From positions 1-64,000 of the forward strand of contig NZ_LMDA01000011.1 in assembly GCF_001424985.1 (NCBI RefSeq): a stretch of DNA of 64,000 nt, written 5' to 3'. The translations under genes were made by a program, and so were the position numbers. The notes beneath the pieces are model-generated. The model was not told the origin of the DNA, ran no database searches, and saw nothing but the letters and a program-made list of their open reading frames with translations. The stretch comes from Rhizobium sp. Root1212. Its GTDB lineage: Bacteria > Pseudomonadota > Alphaproteobacteria > Rhizobiales > Rhizobiaceae. Shown one piece after another: positions 9,210-20,739 of this stretch; position 1 is the stretch's first letter; the number at the start of each line of letters is the position of its first letter.

Positions 9210-10385
9210 TCAGGCAGTCAGAACGACTTTGATGCAGTTGTCTTTCTTGTCGCGGAAGGTCTCATAAAGCGATGGACCGTCCTCTAGGTTCGCCCGGTGG
9301 GTGATGATGAAGCTGGGATCGATCTCGCCCTCCTCGATGCGGCGAAGAAGATCGAGCGAGTAGCGGTTGACGTGAGTCTGTCCGGTGCGGATGGTCAGGC
9401 CCTTATTCATCGCGGCTCCGAACGGAATCTTATCGAGGAACCCGCCATAGACGCCGGGAACCGAAACGATGCCACCCGGGCGGCAGGCCATGATGGCAGC
9501 GCGCAGGGCGTGCGGCCGGTCCGTGCCCAGAAGCGTCGCCGCCTTGACCTTGTCGATGACGGCGTCGAACGATGCAGTGGCATGGGATTCAGCGCCCACT
9601 GCATCAATGCACTTGTCCGCGCCGTGCCCGCCTGTCATTTCCTTGATGCGGTCGGGAATGGTTGCATCTTCATCGTCGAAGTTGATGATCTCGGCTCCAG
9701 CCTGCTGCGCCAGTGCAAGGCGTTCCGGTACATTGTCGATCGCTATAACGCGAGCGGCGCCCTGCATCAGCGCGCTTTTGATGCAGAACTGGCCGACGGG
9801 GCCACAGCCCCAGATCGCCACGATATCGGACGGTTCGATCTCGCAGTTCGCGGCCGCCATCCAGCCTGTCGGGAAGATATCACCGAGGAACAGCGCCTGC
9901 TCGTCGCTCATGCCGTTCGGAATAATGATCGGCGAAACGTCAGCGTAAGGGACGCGAACATATTCCGCCTGGCCGCCGGCATACGCACCGGTGAGATGGG
10001 AGTACCCAAACAGCCCTGCCGTTGGATAACCAAAAGCCTTCGTCGCATTGTCGGCGTTGCGGTTGGTCCTTTCGCAGACCGACCAGTTGCCTTTCAGGCA
10101 TTGCTGACACTCGCCGCAGCAGATGGTGAATGGAACGACGACCCGGTCCCCGACCTTCAATTTCTTGTTGTCGCGGCCGACTTCAACCACTTCGCCCATG
10201 AATTCATGGCCGAGAATGTCACCTTTTTCCATAAAGGGAATGTAGCCATCCATGAGGTGCAGGTCCGACCCGCAAATCGCGCAGGCGGTCATTTTGATAA
10301 TGACGTCTCGACCATCTTCGATCTTCGGATCGGGAACGCTGTCGCAACGAATGTCACCTTTGCCGTGCCAACACAGTGCTTTCAC
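9210..10385 (-). CDS. zinc-dependent alcohol/formaldehyde dehydrogenase family protein
   Basis: A 391-residue medium-chain dehydrogenase. The catalytic zinc ligands are in [10 protein letters not shown] and GHE. The four structural-zinc cysteines are in [16 protein letters not shown]. The NAD(P)-binding loop reads GCGPVG. It resembles the glutathione-independent formaldehyde dehydrogenase branch by its long insert after the structural zinc site, but the substrate is not certain. It starts 22 bases after a small membrane protein gene and probably shares its GSR promoter. A remnant of a close paralogue lies at 29175-29332, identical over stretches such as [13 protein letters not shown]. Confidence 0.9.
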   Translation of the reverse strand: MKALCWHGKGDIRCDSVPDPKIEDGRDVIIKMTACAICGSDLHLMDGYIPFMEKGDILGHEFMGEVVEVGRDNKKLKVGDRVVVPFTICCGECQQCLKGNWSVCERTNRNADNATKAFGYPTAGLFGYSHLTGAYAGGQAEYVRVPYADVSPIIIPNGMSDEQALFLGDIFPTGWMAAANCEIEPSDIVAIWGCGPVGQFCIKSALMQGAARVIAIDNVPERLALAQQAGAEIINFDDEDATIPDRIKEMTGGHGADKCIDAVGAESHATASFDAVIDKVKAATLLGTDRPHALRAAIMACRPGGIVSVPGVYGGFLDKIPFGAAMNKGLTIRTGQTHVNRYSLDLLRRIEEGEIDPSFIITHRANLEDGPSLYETFRDKKDNCIKVVLTA

Positions 10386-10407
10386 TTATATCTCCTTCAA
10401 GAAACAA

Positions 10408-10761
10408 TCAGGCTGCGGTGCCCTCGCCACGGATCTTCGTGGTGAATACCAGCGCCAAAGAAAGGACGCCGAAGACAAAAAATGGCCACTGTGCCGTACC
10501 GGTCATATCGAGGGTCAGCGGCAGGAGGAGCATCACGACCCCGAACAACGCGTCAAGCAGCAGATGGAAGCGTATGCGAAGGAAACGTATGGCCCCAAGC
10601 TCGTAGTCCGTCACAAGGCTGTACAAGAGAACCACTACGCCGAGCGCGATCAGGATGCCTTTCACGGCACCTTCAGATCCCAGTAGGAAAGGCAGAGCGA
10701 TAACGGCTAGCCCAACAAGATAATCGGCGACCCCATGAACAATCGTTGGAATGAAGCGCAC
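10408..10761 (-). CDS. small four-helix membrane protein (SPW-repeat-like)
   Basis: 117 residues from GTG 10761, which has a GGAGG site 6 bases upstream; the longer frame to 10842 lacks one. Four hydrophobic helices occur in two similar pairs (HGVADYLVGLAVIALPFLLG and HLLLDALFGVVMLLLPLTL), a duplication typical of SPW-type small membrane proteins. Function is unknown. It is the first gene of the unit with the alcohol dehydrogenase, behind an intact GSR promoter. Confidence 0.7.
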   Translation of the reverse strand: MRFIPTIVHGVADYLVGLAVIALPFLLGSEGAVKGILIALGVVVLLYSLVTDYELGAIRFLRIRFHLLLDALFGVVMLLLPLTLDMTGTAQWPFFVFGVLSLALVFTTKIRGEGTAA

Positions 10762-10790
10762 ACCGACCTCCAGCTTACAGTTGAACACTG

Positions 10791-10815
10791 AACACCAGGA
10801 TGCGCGCTTTGTTCC
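10791..10815 (-). promoter_or_regulatory. EcfG-type stress promoter for the membrane protein/dehydrogenase unit
   Basis: GGAAC, 17 bases, GTT on the minus strand, ending 30 bases before GTG 10761. Confidence 0.75.
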
Positions 10816-10959
10816 GGTTATTCCCCGACTGATGGGTGGCAAGGGTAGTTCAACGCCATCGTCGGAACGCCGGTTGATCGCCGTTTGATGACCTGGACCC
10901 TAAAAAACTTGAGGTTTGCCACTCTAATCTTGCGCGACGGCGAAATGCGATGAACGGCT

Positions 10960-10984
10960 GAAACATTCCTTCGGACACTGCGTT
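10960..10984 (+). promoter_or_regulatory. near-consensus EcfG promoter before the LOV kinase
   Basis: GAAAC, 16 bases, CGTT on the plus strand: one mismatch in the -35 box and a perfect -10, 30 bases before the TTG start at 11014. Confidence 0.5.
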
Positions 10985-11013
10985 ATTTCGTCACCATTCA
11001 GCCGAGGTGAACG

Positions 11014-12062
11014 TTGTCCAGTCCAGTGCAGTCCGACATTGAAGGCGATCTTCCCGCTGCGGCAACGGAACAGGGGATGCTCGATCGGAAGGAGCTTTCG
11101 GCATTTGCGTTTCAGCGGACACGAATGCCAATGGTCGTTTCGGATGCCCGGCAAGAGGATTACCCGATCGTCCTCGCAAACGACGCGTTCCTAAACTTGA
11201 CCGGTTACACTGCCGAAGACCTCCTCGGCAAGAATTGCCGTATTTTGCAGGGAGAAGCGACGTCTCAAACCGCAGTGGCTCAGATTAGGGCGGCCATTGC
11301 GAGGCAGCGCGATCTTACAATCGAAATTCTAAACTACAAGAAAGACGGGACGCCGTTCTGGAACCAGCTTCATTTAAGCGCGATCCATGACGAACACGGC
11401 GAACTTGCATACTACTTCGCCTCGCAAATTGATGTCACCGACTATCGGCGAATACAAACACTCGAGGAAGCCGAGCACCGCCTGCTTCTCGAGGTCGATC
11501 ACCGGACGAAAAATGTTCTGGCAGTCGTCGACAGCATCGTGCGTCTTTCGAGATCTGACAATGCAGCCAGTTACGCGGCTTCCGTGCAGCAGCGTGTTCA
11601 AGCCCTGTCGCGCACCCATATGCTTCTGGCTGAAAAGGCTGGCAGGAGGTGGAGTTCTCCGAAATTGTCCGCACGCAAGTCGAGGTTTTTGGCGACAGTG
11701 GCATCGAGATCGATGGGCCGCTTGTCATGGTTCCCGCTCCTGCCGCGCAACCCCTCGGTCTGGCGATCCATGAACTCGCCGCCAACGCAGCTGTTCATGG
11801 AGCACTCGCTCAGCGCCACGGCAGATTACGGATCAGTTGGTTTGCGAATGAGACTGGCTTGACGCTTACCTGGGATGAACTCGGTGGCACGGTAACGCAA
11901 GGTGAGCCAGCGCGGGGGTTCGGGAACATACTTCTCGGGGCGGTCGTGGAGAAGCAACTTGGAGGCAATATCACTCGGCATTGGCGCGACGATGGTCTGT
12001 CGCTGCTGATCGAGCTACCCGCCTTGGCCCGTGTGGGGCGCGCGATGAAATCCCGGCCGTAA
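11014..12062 (+). pseudogene. LOV-domain HWE histidine kinase, frameshifted
   Basis: An N-terminal LOV photosensor carries the flavin-adduct motif GKNCRILQG with Cys at about residue 75 (the usual motif is NCRFLQ). A histidine kinase follows, with the phospho-acceptor box EVDHRTKN and, in another frame, HELAANAAVHG and the W-x-E of LTWDELGG. These are the hallmarks of the HWE family. The frame breaks near 11636: adding one G (AAG-GGC-TGG) joins LLAEK to GWQEVEFSEIV. Start is TTG 11014 with GAGGTG upstream, though other starts are possible. LOV-HWE kinases are known inputs to the PhyR/EcfG stress pathway in Caulobacter and Brucella; as sequenced this one lacks its ATP-binding half. Confidence 0.8.
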
Positions 12063-12067
12063 CGAGC

Positions 12068-12811
12068 ATGTTCGAACATCGACGAGATCGCGATAGCGAA
12101 TACACGCCGGCGCCTGTGACCCGGGGCCGCTACTTTCTGGAGGACCGACGATTGCGCATCATTCGGGATAACGGGCTTACCATCGTGTTGCTGGTGTTGT
12201 CGCTTTCAACGATCGGAGGCATGCTCCTGACAGGCTGGAACGTGTACAACGAACAACTTTCGGAGCACGGTTCGTCCCAGATCAGCCTCGCAAGTTACGC
12301 GCTGTCCGGTCACTTCCTGTCGGCAATCTTCGAAAATTGGGAAAGCGAGTTTCTTCAGATGTCGGCCTACGTGATGCTGACAGCAATACTTTTCCAGCGC
12401 GGCTCCGCAGAGTCCAAGGATCCAGACGAGCCGGCCGCCCAGGATCAGGACCCAAAGGACAGACAGACCGCTGGGGACACACCGTGGCCAGTGCGGGTTG
12501 GAGGTGTCGCGCGCACGCTTTACTCGTATTCGCTCGGGATCGGGCTGGCGCTATTGTTCGTTCTCAGTTTCGTGCTTCACCTGAGATATAGCGCCGAGGA
12601 CGCAAATGCCGAAGCGGTGATGCATGGACAACAGCCGGTCTCTCTGCTCGACCATCTCGGCACCGCGCAGTTCTGGTTTGAATCGTTACAGAACTGGCAG
12701 TCGGAATTCCTGTCGACGGCAGTTCTGGTCGTCCTGTCGATCTTTCTTCGGTTCAAGGGGTCGCCAGAGTCAAAACCGGTGGCGGCGCCTCACTCCGAAA
12801 CCGGCAGCTGA
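12068..12811 (+). CDS. DUF6766 family membrane protein
   Basis: 247 residues from ATG 12068, 6 bases after the LOV kinase stop. Membrane segments occur near the N-terminus (GLTIVLLVLSLSTIGGML), at SEFLQMSAYVMLTAILF, at LGIGLALLFVLSF and at the C-terminus (SEFLSTAVLVVLSIFLRF). The second and fourth share an F-E-x-W-(Q/E)-SEFL motif, indicating an internal duplication. It fits the DUF6766 family; function is unknown. Its position suggests co-transcription with the kinase. Confidence 0.7.
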   Translation: MFEHRRDRDSEYTPAPVTRGRYFLEDRRLRIIRDNGLTIVLLVLSLSTIGGMLLTGWNVYNEQLSEHGSSQISLASYALSGHFLSAIFENWESEFLQMSAYVMLTAILFQRGSAESKDPDEPAAQDQDPKDRQTAGDTPWPVRVGGVARTLYSYSLGIGLALLFVLSFVLHLRYSAEDANAEAVMHGQQPVSLLDHLGTAQFWFESLQNWQSEFLSTAVLVVLSIFLRFKGSPESKPVAAPHSETGS

Positions 12812-12865
12812 AGATGTACTTTTCCATGAAATCAATTACATCTCGCACAAAGAAAACATGCGTGG

Positions 12866-15800
12866 GTGGCGGCGATCTCAAATTTCCCATTTTCAGGTGT
12901 CAGTGGCGACATTATTGACGTCATTCGTGCTTTTCCATGGGCCGAAACGGCCTTAGGGCCAATGTCTGCATGGCCTGCCGAGGTAAAGTCGACAGTCTCG
13001 CTGATCCTGCGTTCTAACGTCCCGATGGTGACGATGTGGGGAGAGCGAGGCGTCATGGTCTATAACGACGCCTATGCTGCACTCGCTGGCGCCAAACATC
13101 CGAGCCTTTTGGGCTGCGATGTCCGAACGGGATGGCCAGAGGCTGCGGATTTCAACGACAATGTCATGCGTGTCGTCTTGGCTGGCAATAATCTTGCCTA
13201 CCGCGGACAGGAGCTGACCTTGGACCGCAAAGGCCAGCCGGTTCAGGCTTGGTTTGACCTCGACTACTCACCGATCGTCGGATCGGGCGAATTACCAATC
13301 GGCGTTCTTGCGGTCGTGATCGAAACGACGGAAAAAGTTCAGGCTGCCCGCTGGCGCGACAGCGAGCGCGACCGCTTGCGATACATGTTCGAGCAGGCGC
13401 CTGGCTTTATCGCGATGATGCGCGGCCCCGACCACGTCTTCGAACTTGTCAATCAGGCTTATCTGCGGCTCGTCGGAAACCGGGACGTGATTGGGAAATC
13501 CGCTCGCCAAGCGTATCCCGATCTGGAAGGACAAGGCTTCTTCGAATTACTCGATCAAGTCTACACCACCGGTAGGCCCTATGTGGCCTCAGCTGTTCCA
13601 ATAACGTTCCAGGCGCATGTAGATAGCCCGCAGGAAAAAAGGGCGATTGACCTCATCTACCAACCCGTCCGTGATCCCGATGGGGAAATTGTAGGCGTCT
13701 TCGCGCAAGGCTCGGACGTGACAGATCGGGTAGAGGTCGAGCAGGCGCTTCTGGCAAGCGAACAACAAAGCCGCCAGATTATCGATAGTGCCATTGATTA
13801 TGCCATCATCGCGCTCGACCTTGACGGGAGGATACTTCGCTGGAGCGACGGTGCAAGACGGACGTTCGGCTGGACGGAAGACGAAGTCGGCGGTCTCTAC
13901 TGGGAAATGCTGTTCACGCCGGAAGATCGCGCAGCCGACAAACCGAAAGAAGCCATGGACGCCGCGCTCGAGTTCGGTGAGGCGCATCACGATCGATGGC
14001 ATCTTCGTAGGTCCGGCGAAAAATTCTGGGCCAATGGCGAGATCCGCCCGCTCCGCGACGGGGCCGGGAACGCGATCGGACTTGTCAAGGTTCTCCGGGA
14101 TCGCACGGTCGAGCATTTGGCCGGCGAGGCGTTGAAGGAAGCGGAAGCCAAGCTGCGTCGGGCACAGCAGGCCGGGGGCGTGGGTGTCTTTTCGCTTAGC
14201 CTCGTAGACGACGTGCTCACACCGACGCCCGAATTCTGCAAAATCTACGGCCTCGATGAGGTCGAAGCAATTCCAATCTCCGCAATCCAGGATTTGGTGG
14301 TCGCCGAGGATCAAGATGTGGCGTCCAACCCGCAGACGCGCAAGGACGGCACCTCCCCGCTTAACGTGGAATATCATATCCGCCGCGCCGACTCAGGCGA
14401 CATTCGGATCATAGCTCGCCGAGGCGAATTCGAACGCGATGAACAGGGAGATCCTATTCGTTTCGTCGGGGTCGTTCAGGATGTCACTGATCGCCGAAAG
14501 GCTCAGGCCGAGCTTCGCGACAGCGAAGCCCGCTTCCGCGCTCTGATGCAGGCTCTCCCCAATCATGTCTGGACGGCGCGATCTGATGGTCAGCTCGATT
14601 GGTTCAATGATCGCGTTCTCGACTACTCGGGGCTGATGCAGGACGAGTTGCACGGTGAAGGCTGGGCCCAAATGGTCCATCCTGACGACCTTGCTTCGAC
14701 GTCTGAACAGTGGGCTTCAGCGCTCAACACGGGATCTACATATGAAACCGAGTTCCGCCTGCGCAACAGGGGCGGAAATTATCGGTGGCACATTGGACGG
14801 GCCGTTCCGATCAAGAACGATAAAGGCGATGTATTGCGTTGGATCGGCACCAACACCGATATTGAAGATCAGCGGACTGCGAGGGCGAAGCTTGAGGACT
14901 TGACGCAGACTCTCGAGCAGAGGGTAGCGGAACGGACGGCTGATCGAGACCGCATGTGGCGGTTGTCGACGGATATCATGCTTGTAGCCAGTTTCGACGC
15001 CACAATTAGCGCAATCAATCCTGCCTGGACCGCAGTCCTGGGGTGGGTCGAAACCGACCTTATTGGCAGATCGTTCATGGACCTTATCCATGTTGACGAC
15101 GTCGACGCCACCATGCAGGAAGTCGGAAAACTGGGGAAGGGGGTCACCACTTTCAAATTCATCAACCGGTATCAGACCAAGGACGGAGGCTACCGTGTTA
15201 TTTCCTGGACAGCCGTCCCGGATAACCAGTTTATCCATGCCGTCGGGCGCGATATCACCGAAGAACAGGAAGCGGCTGCCGCCCTCAAGAAAACGGAACT
15301 GGCCCTCCAGCAGTCGCAAAAAATGGAGGCGATCGGCAACCTGACGGGGGGCGTGGCGCACGACTTCAATAACCTGCTGCAGGTCGTAGCCGGCAACCTT
15401 CAACTGCTCAGTAAGGACCTTGCCGGAAACGACAGGGCGCAGCGGCGCGCCGCCAACGCGCTCGAAGGCGTTAATCGAGGTGCCAAACTGGCATCCCAGC
15501 TTTTAGCGTTCGGACGCCGTCAGGCGCTTGATCCGCGTGTCGTCAACGTCGGCCGGCTCGTTCGTGGTATGGACGACATGCTGCGGCGTACGATTGGTGA
15601 GGGAGTCGAGGTAGAGACAATTGCCTCTGGTGGTCTTTGGAATACGCTGGTCGATCCCATGCAGATCGAGAACGCCCTATTGAACCTGGCAATCAACGCG
15701 CGTGATGCCATGGAAGGGTTTGGCAAACTTACAATCGAGGTCGGCAACGCATTTCTCGACGACTCGTACGCTCGCTTGCATCAGGACGTCGATCCCGGGC

Positions 15801-16879
15801 AATATGTTGTGCTTTCGGTCACGGATTCTGGAAGCGGAATGGCACCCGAGGTCATGGAGAAGGTGTTCGAACCTTTCTTCTCGACCAAACCCGAGGGAAA
15901 AGGCACCGGCCTCGGGCTCTCAATGGTCTACGGCTTCGTCAAGCAAACCGGCGGTCATGTAAAAATCTATAGCGAGCTCGGTCTTGGCACGACGATCAAG
16001 ATGTATCTTCCGCGTTCGACCCAGCAGGAAGATTTGGAGGTAATCCGGCCCGACATGCCCGTGGAAGGCGGCCAGGAAACTATCCTTGTGGCCGAGGACG
16101 ACGAGGGAGTGCGCGCAACAGTCATCGAGCTTCTCCAGGAGCTTGGTTATCGAGTGCTGAAAGCCCCAGACGCCGCGTCCGCGCTGACGATCATCGAAAG
16201 TGGCGTCGCAATCGACCTGTTGTTCACGGATGTGGTGATGCCTGGCTCCCTCAAGAGCGCCGACCTTGCCAGGAAAGCCAAGGAACGCCTTCCGCACATC
16301 GGAGTACTGTTCACATCAGGATACACTGAAAACTCGATTGTTCACGGTGGTCGGCTGGATCGGGGCGTACAGCTACTGTCGAAGCCCTACAGCCGTGAGC
16401 AGCTCGCTCACAAGATCCGCTATGTCCTCAACAACCGCCAACAGCAGGATGTTGCCGTTGCTCGCCTTGCATCCGAGGCGCCGGCAAGTAACGAGATAGC
16501 GATGAGCGGGCATGAAGAGGGAAGGGTCGTATCCCTCCTGCTTGTCGAGGATGAGCCACTGATCCGAATGTCGGCTATGGATATGCTGGCAGAGGCAGGA
16601 TACCAAGCCCGTGAGGCAGGATCCGCCGAGGAGGCACTCCTGCTCCTGGAGCAAGAGGTCGCCGACATTGTGTTGACCGATCTAGGGCTGCCCCGGATGA
16701 GCGGTGAGGACTTCTGCCACGAGATCAGGAAACGTTGGCCTCAGATCGCGATCATCATTGCGACTGGCATGACTCCCGGTCCAGTGTTGGACGAGCAGGC
16801 GCGGGCCACTCTTTTGCGGAAACCATTTGGGATGGAAGAGTTGGTATCGGCAATCGAAGAGGTTATCCGACGTTGTTAA
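12866..16879 (+). CDS. large multi-PAS hybrid sensor histidine kinase with two receivers
   Basis: A 1337-residue signalling protein. About six PAS/PAC modules fill residues 30-805. A histidine kinase core follows with the H box VAHDFNNLL (His near 832) and an ATPase domain ([20 protein letters not shown]). It ends with two receivers, at about 1070-1187 (AEDDE, FTDVVMP) and 1220-1337 (VEDEP, LTDLGLP), each with the phospho-acceptor Asp. No membrane helices are visible, so sensing is cytoplasmic. The GTG start at 12866 has no strong ribosome site and is uncertain. It lies downstream of the LOV kinase unit. The signal and the output partner are unknown. Confidence 0.9.
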   Translation: MAAISNFPFSGVSGDIIDVIRAFPWAETALGPMSAWPAEVKSTVSLILRSNVPMVTMWGERGVMVYNDAYAALAGAKHPSLLGCDVRTGWPEAADFNDNVMRVVLAGNNLAYRGQELTLDRKGQPVQAWFDLDYSPIVGSGELPIGVLAVVIETTEKVQAARWRDSERDRLRYMFEQAPGFIAMMRGPDHVFELVNQAYLRLVGNRDVIGKSARQAYPDLEGQGFFELLDQVYTTGRPYVASAVPITFQAHVDSPQEKRAIDLIYQPVRDPDGEIVGVFAQGSDVTDRVEVEQALLASEQQSRQIIDSAIDYAIIALDLDGRILRWSDGARRTFGWTEDEVGGLYWEMLFTPEDRAADKPKEAMDAALEFGEAHHDRWHLRRSGEKFWANGEIRPLRDGAGNAIGLVKVLRDRTVEHLAGEALKEAEAKLRRAQQAGGVGVFSLSLVDDVLTPTPEFCKIYGLDEVEAIPISAIQDLVVAEDQDVASNPQTRKDGTSPLNVEYHIRRADSGDIRIIARRGEFERDEQGDPIRFVGVVQDVTDRRKAQAELRDSEARFRALMQALPNHVWTARSDGQLDWFNDRVLDYSGLMQDELHGEGWAQMVHPDDLASTSEQWASALNTGSTYETEFRLRNRGGNYRWHIGRAVPIKNDKGDVLRWIGTNTDIEDQRTARAKLEDLTQTLEQRVAERTADRDRMWRLSTDIMLVASFDATISAINPAWTAVLGWVETDLIGRSFMDLIHVDDVDATMQEVGKLGKGVTTFKFINRYQTKDGGYRVISWTAVPDNQFIHAVGRDITEEQEAAAALKKTELALQQSQKMEAIGNLTGGVAHDFNNLLQVVAGNLQLLSKDLAGNDRAQRRAANALEGVNRGAKLASQLLAFGRRQALDPRVVNVGRLVRGMDDMLRRTIGEGVEVETIASGGLWNTLVDPMQIENALLNLAINARDAMEGFGKLTIEVGNAFLDDSYARLHQDVDPGQYVVLSVTDSGSGMAPEVMEKVFEPFFSTKPEGKGTGLGLSMVYGFVKQTGGHVKIYSELGLGTTIKMYLPRSTQQEDLEVIRPDMPVEGGQETILVAEDDEGVRATVIELLQELGYRVLKAPDAASALTIIESGVAIDLLFTDVVMPGSLKSADLARKAKERLPHIGVLFTSGYTENSIVHGGRLDRGVQLLSKPYSREQLAHKIRYVLNNRQQQDVAVARLASEAPASNEIAMSGHEEGRVVSLLLVEDEPLIRMSAMDMLAEAGYQAREAGSAEEALLLLEQEVADIVLTDLGLPRMSGEDFCHEIRKRWPQIAIIIATGMTPGPVLDEQARATLLRKPFGMEELVSAIEEVIRRC

Positions 16880-17172
16880 AGTTGGGAGCGGGGCGGCCCG
16901 CACATTTGCCCGACCTCGATATCTGGTACGATCCGGAGGACATCGCACTGAAATTTATGTTAGACTTTCCACGCTTTTCGCTAAGAGAGCGGGCATCTCG
17001 GCAGCTTTGAAAGGCACCGGTAGAGTTGGATGGTAGCTTCCACATTCGTTGAATGACGCTAACAATTGGGATCTCGCTACCCCTTCCGATGAATGCACAG
17101 CTTTTGCGAGACGAGAGGTGGAACAAACGCCGCACGGACAACATTTGCATTGCAAATCACCGTGAGACGCCG
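16880..17172. other. spacer upstream of ligD
   Basis: About 290 bases without a supported gene. It contains GGAAC at 17120-17124 but the base triplet at the correct distance is CAT, not GTT, so I do not call a stress promoter. No strong hairpin. Confidence 0.4.
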
Positions 17173-19851
17173 ATGGCCGATAATCTCTCGAAATACCGCG
17201 AGAAACGCGACTTCAAGAAAACCGCCGAGCCCAGCGGCGAAGCCGGGGTGAAGTCATCGAACCGCCGTCGCTTCATCATCCAGAAGCACGACGCGACCCG
17301 GCTCCATTACGATCTTCGGATCGAGATGGGCGGGGTGTTCAAATCGTGGGCGGTGACAAAGGGACCATCGCTCGATCCCCAAGATAAGAGGCTCGCAGTC
17401 GAGGTCGAGGATCACCCGCTCGACTATGGCGATTTCGAAGACACCATTCCCAAGGGCCAGTATGGCGGCGGAACCGTCATGCTCTGGGACAGGGGATACT
17501 GGGAGCCGGAGGGAAACAAAACGCCTGAGCAAGCCTTGGCCAAGGGCGATTTCAAATTCAAGCTCGAAGGCGAGCGCCTGCACGGCAGTTTCGTGCTTGT
17601 CCGGATGCGGGGGCGCGAAGGTGAGAAGCGAACCAACTGGCTTCTGATCAAGCACCACGACGACTATGCGGTCGAGGAGAACGGCGCGGCCATCCTTGAA
17701 GAGAACGATACCTCTGTTGCATCTGGTCGCACTATGGAGGCGATCGCGTCCGGAAAGGGCCGCAAGCCAAAACCCTTCATGAAGAAGGGCTCTGCCGTCG
17801 AAGCCGATGCTGTGTGGGATAGCACCGAAGGGATCGCCGCCGACGAGCGTAATGCCGGAACGAAGACGAAGGCAAAGCCGACCAGGAAAACCGCCGCTGC
17901 GAAGCCGCCGAACAGCGCCGTGCCGGAATTCGTGCCGCCGCAGCTTTGCGAAACGCTGTCTCGTCCACCTTCGGCCGCAGGCTGGATTCATGAGATCAAG
18001 TTCGACGGCTACCGCATCCAGATGCGTGTGGTAGATGGCGAGGTGACTTTGAAAACACGCAAAGGCCTGGAGTGGACCGCGAAATGGCCCGCCATCGCCA
18101 AGGCTGCCTCGTCACTTCCTGATTGTATTATCGACGGAGAGATCTGTGCGCTCGACGATCATGGTGCTCCCGACTTCGCCGCCCTGCAGGCAGCACTATC
18201 GGAAGGAAAGACGGATGATCTCGTCTTCTTCGCTTTCGATCTCCTATTCGAAGGTGGGGAAGATCTCCGCGAGGCGCCGCTCACCGAGCGCAAAGAACGG
18301 TTGTCGGCAATGCTGTCCGATGCGGGTGACGATCCGCGTCTGAGGTTCGTCGAGCATTTCGAGACAGGTGGCGACGCAGTGCTGAAGTCGGCGTGCCGAC
18401 TTTCGCTGGAAGGCATCGTGTCGAAAAAGGGCGATGCACCATATCAATCCGGCCGAAGCGAGACATGGGCAAAATCCAAGTGTCGGGCCGGGCACGAGGT
18501 GGTGATCGGTGCTTATGCCACGACCAGCGGTGCATTTCGATCGCTGCTGGTCGGTGTCTATCGCGGAGACCATTTCGTCTATGTCGGACGGGTGGGTACG
18601 GGCTACGGAGCGAAGGTCGTCGACCAGATCCTGCCGAAGCTTCAAGCGTTGGAAACGTCGAAATCGCCATTCACCGGAATAGGCGCCCCGAAAAAAGCCG
18701 CCGAGATCGTATGGCTGAAGCCGGAATTAGTGGCCGAGATCGAGTTCGCCGGTTGGACGGCCGATGGGCAAGTGCGCCAAGCTGCGTTCAAAGGCCTGCG
18801 AGAAGACAAGCCCGCAAAAGAAGTCGAGGCTGAGAAGCCGGCCGAACCGACGGAAGTGGATACGCCCGACCCGGAAACCGCTTCCAAGCCGGCTTCGACG
18901 CCGACGAAGTCTTCCCGTCTTCGCAAGGGTGCGAAGGTCGACGTGATGGGCGTCCTGGTATCCAGCCCGGACAAGGAGTTGTGGCCTGACGCTCTTGATG
19001 GCGAGCCGGTAACGAAAGTCGACCTTGCTCACTATTATGCGGCAGTCGGGCCCTGGCTTATTGACCATATCAAGGGCCGACCGTGCTCGATCATTCGCAC
19101 GCCCGACGGTATCGGCGGGGAGCAGTTCTTCCAGCGCCATGCAATGCAGGGGATCTCGAACCTGATCGAGCAGGTGAAAGTGTCTGGCGACAAGCAGCCG
19201 TACCTGCAGATCGACCGCGTCGAGGGCCTGGCCGCTATCGCGCAAATCGGCGGCGCAGAGTTGCATCCGTGGAACTGCGAGCCCTATCAGCCGGAAGTCC
19301 CCGGTCGTCTCGTCTTCGATCTGGACCCAGGCCCCGGTGTCGACTTCGCGACAGTGGTAGAAGGCGCACGAGAAATCAGGGATCGGCTTGAAGAGTTGGG
19401 TCTGGTCAGCTTCTGCAAGACGACCGGTGGCAAGGGCCTCCATGTGGTAACGCCTCTCGCCGTGCCGAAGGGAAAGAAGCTAAGCTGGGACGAAGGCAAG
19501 GCTTTCGCGCACGACGTGTGTCTGCAGATGGCCCGCGACAATCCCGATCTGTATCTGATCAAGATGTCCAAGGCGCAGCGGGAGGGCCGGATCTTCCTGG
19601 ATTATTTGAGAAACGACCGCACTTCGACGGCGGTGGCTCCCCTGTCGCCCCGTGCCCGGCCGGGAGCAACCGTCTCGATGCCCCTGAACTGGGCTCAAGT
19701 AAAAAAAGGTCTTGATCCGAAGCGGTTCACAATTCGCACGGTGCCTGGACTTCTGAAAGATAATACGGCGTGGCAGGACTATTGCGATGGTCAAAGGCCG
19801 TTGGAGCAGGCGATCAAGCGGCTGGCCAAAGTTATGAAGCGGGCTGCATGA
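17173..19851 (+). CDS. ligD: ATP-dependent DNA ligase D, three-domain NHEJ enzyme
   Basis: 892 residues. Domain order is phosphoesterase, ligase, polymerase. The N-terminal 3'-phosphoesterase has [16 protein letters not shown] and PKGQYGGG. The ligase has the adenylated lysine in EIKFDGYR (K about 276). The C-terminal primase/polymerase has FDLDPGPG metal ligands and [14 protein letters not shown] Pro/Thr/Lys-rich linker precedes the polymerase domain. This enzyme repairs DNA double-strand breaks with Ku. ATG 17173 was chosen where homology starts ([17 protein letters not shown]). Two ku genes converge on it 63 bases downstream, so all parts of the bacterial end-joining system are adjacent. 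Confidence 0.95.
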   Translation: MADNLSKYREKRDFKKTAEPSGEAGVKSSNRRRFIIQKHDATRLHYDLRIEMGGVFKSWAVTKGPSLDPQDKRLAVEVEDHPLDYGDFEDTIPKGQYGGGTVMLWDRGYWEPEGNKTPEQALAKGDFKFKLEGERLHGSFVLVRMRGREGEKRTNWLLIKHHDDYAVEENGAAILEENDTSVASGRTMEAIASGKGRKPKPFMKKGSAVEADAVWDSTEGIAADERNAGTKTKAKPTRKTAAAKPPNSAVPEFVPPQLCETLSRPPSAAGWIHEIKFDGYRIQMRVVDGEVTLKTRKGLEWTAKWPAIAKAASSLPDCIIDGEICALDDHGAPDFAALQAALSEGKTDDLVFFAFDLLFEGGEDLREAPLTERKERLSAMLSDAGDDPRLRFVEHFETGGDAVLKSACRLSLEGIVSKKGDAPYQSGRSETWAKSKCRAGHEVVIGAYATTSGAFRSLLVGVYRGDHFVYVGRVGTGYGAKVVDQILPKLQALETSKSPFTGIGAPKKAAEIVWLKPELVAEIEFAGWTADGQVRQAAFKGLREDKPAKEVEAEKPAEPTEVDTPDPETASKPASTPTKSSRLRKGAKVDVMGVLVSSPDKELWPDALDGEPVTKVDLAHYYAAVGPWLIDHIKGRPCSIIRTPDGIGGEQFFQRHAMQGISNLIEQVKVSGDKQPYLQIDRVEGLAAIAQIGGAELHPWNCEPYQPEVPGRLVFDLDPGPGVDFATVVEGAREIRDRLEELGLVSFCKTTGGKGLHVVTPLAVPKGKKLSWDEGKAFAHDVCLQMARDNPDLYLIKMSKAQREGRIFLDYLRNDRTSTAVAPLSPRARPGATVSMPLNWAQVKKGLDPKRFTIRTVPGLLKDNTAWQDYCDGQRPLEQAIKRLAKVMKRAA

Positions 19852-19914
19852 CCACACATTGCCCGCTTCAGGAAGGCTTAGGTGGCGTCGTCGTCGCTCA
19901 GGCTAGCGCAGCGA

Positions 19915-20736
19915 TCATCCTGCTTTGCGGGATTTGAGTTCTTTGGCAACTGACTTTTTCAGAGCATCCATGATATTAACGACGTTGCTCTTTTGCTCGT
20001 CGTCACCCTTTGTGGATTTCGAAGCCTTCGCCTTGCTCGGCTTCTTTGCCTTCTTCTTATCGGCGATGAGCTTCAGCAAGCTTTCTTGAATAGGATCGGA
20101 CACCATGTCCGGTGACCAGTCCTTCATGCGCTTCTTGATGACAGCCTCGACAGCCGATACGCCCTTAGCGTCCGACTTTTTCTCGATCCCCGTGAAATAC
20201 TCGCTTTCAGGCCGGACTTCATCGCCAAAGCGGAGCGTCCAGACGACGATGCCTTCGCCGCGTGGTTCCAGCAGGACCGCCCGCTCGCGCCGACCCAGAA
20301 CGACGCGAGAAACGCCAACGACGTCTTCAGCCTCCATCGCTTGTCGGATCACCGCAAAGGCCTCATCGCCGATTTTGTCGTTCGCCGTCAGATAAAACGG
20401 CGTTTCCAGGTAAACCCATTCGATGCTTCCGCGCGGAATGAATTTCTCGATGTCGATCGTCCGAACAGTCTCCAGCTCGACCGACTCCAGGTCTTCGTCC
20501 CTCAGGAGCACATAGTCGTTCTCGCCTCGCTCGTAGCCCTTGGCTTCTTGCTCGTCTTTGACAGGCTTACCGGTAACGCTGTCGACATATTGCGAGACAA
20601 CCCGATTTCCCGTGTCCTTGTTGAGTGTGTGGAAGCGAACCTTTTCCGATTCAGAGGTTGCGGGGGTCATCGCCACAGGGCAAGTGACGAGCGAGAGCTT
20701 GAGATAACCTCTCCAATAGGGACGACGCGGTGCCAT
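19915..20736 (-). CDS. ku: Ku protein, NHEJ DNA end-binding
   Basis: 273 residues with the bacterial Ku core (WRGYLKLSLVTCPVAM at the start, VRTIDIEKFIP, the beta-barrel bridge, then a lysine-rich C-terminal tail KKAKKPSKAKASKS that would bind DNA or LigD). It forms a ring on broken DNA ends and recruits LigD. It starts 3 bases after the stop of a second ku gene, so the two are translated together. Confidence 0.95.
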   Translation of the reverse strand: MAPRRPYWRGYLKLSLVTCPVAMTPATSESEKVRFHTLNKDTGNRVVSQYVDSVTGKPVKDEQEAKGYERGENDYVLLRDEDLESVELETVRTIDIEKFIPRGSIEWVYLETPFYLTANDKIGDEAFAVIRQAMEAEDVVGVSRVVLGRRERAVLLEPRGEGIVVWTLRFGDEVRPESEYFTGIEKKSDAKGVSAVEAVIKKRMKDWSPDMVSDPIQESLLKLIADKKKAKKPSKAKASKSTKGDDEQKSNVVNIMDALKKSVAKELKSRKAG

Positions 20737-20739
20737 CGA

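Noticed and set aside
9297-10445. 382-codon plus-strand frame
   Set aside because: Antisense to the zinc alcohol dehydrogenase and without recognisable motifs.
17120-17144. EcfG promoter before ligD
   Set aside because: GGAAC is present at the right distance from the start, but the -10 triplet is CAT rather than GTT.
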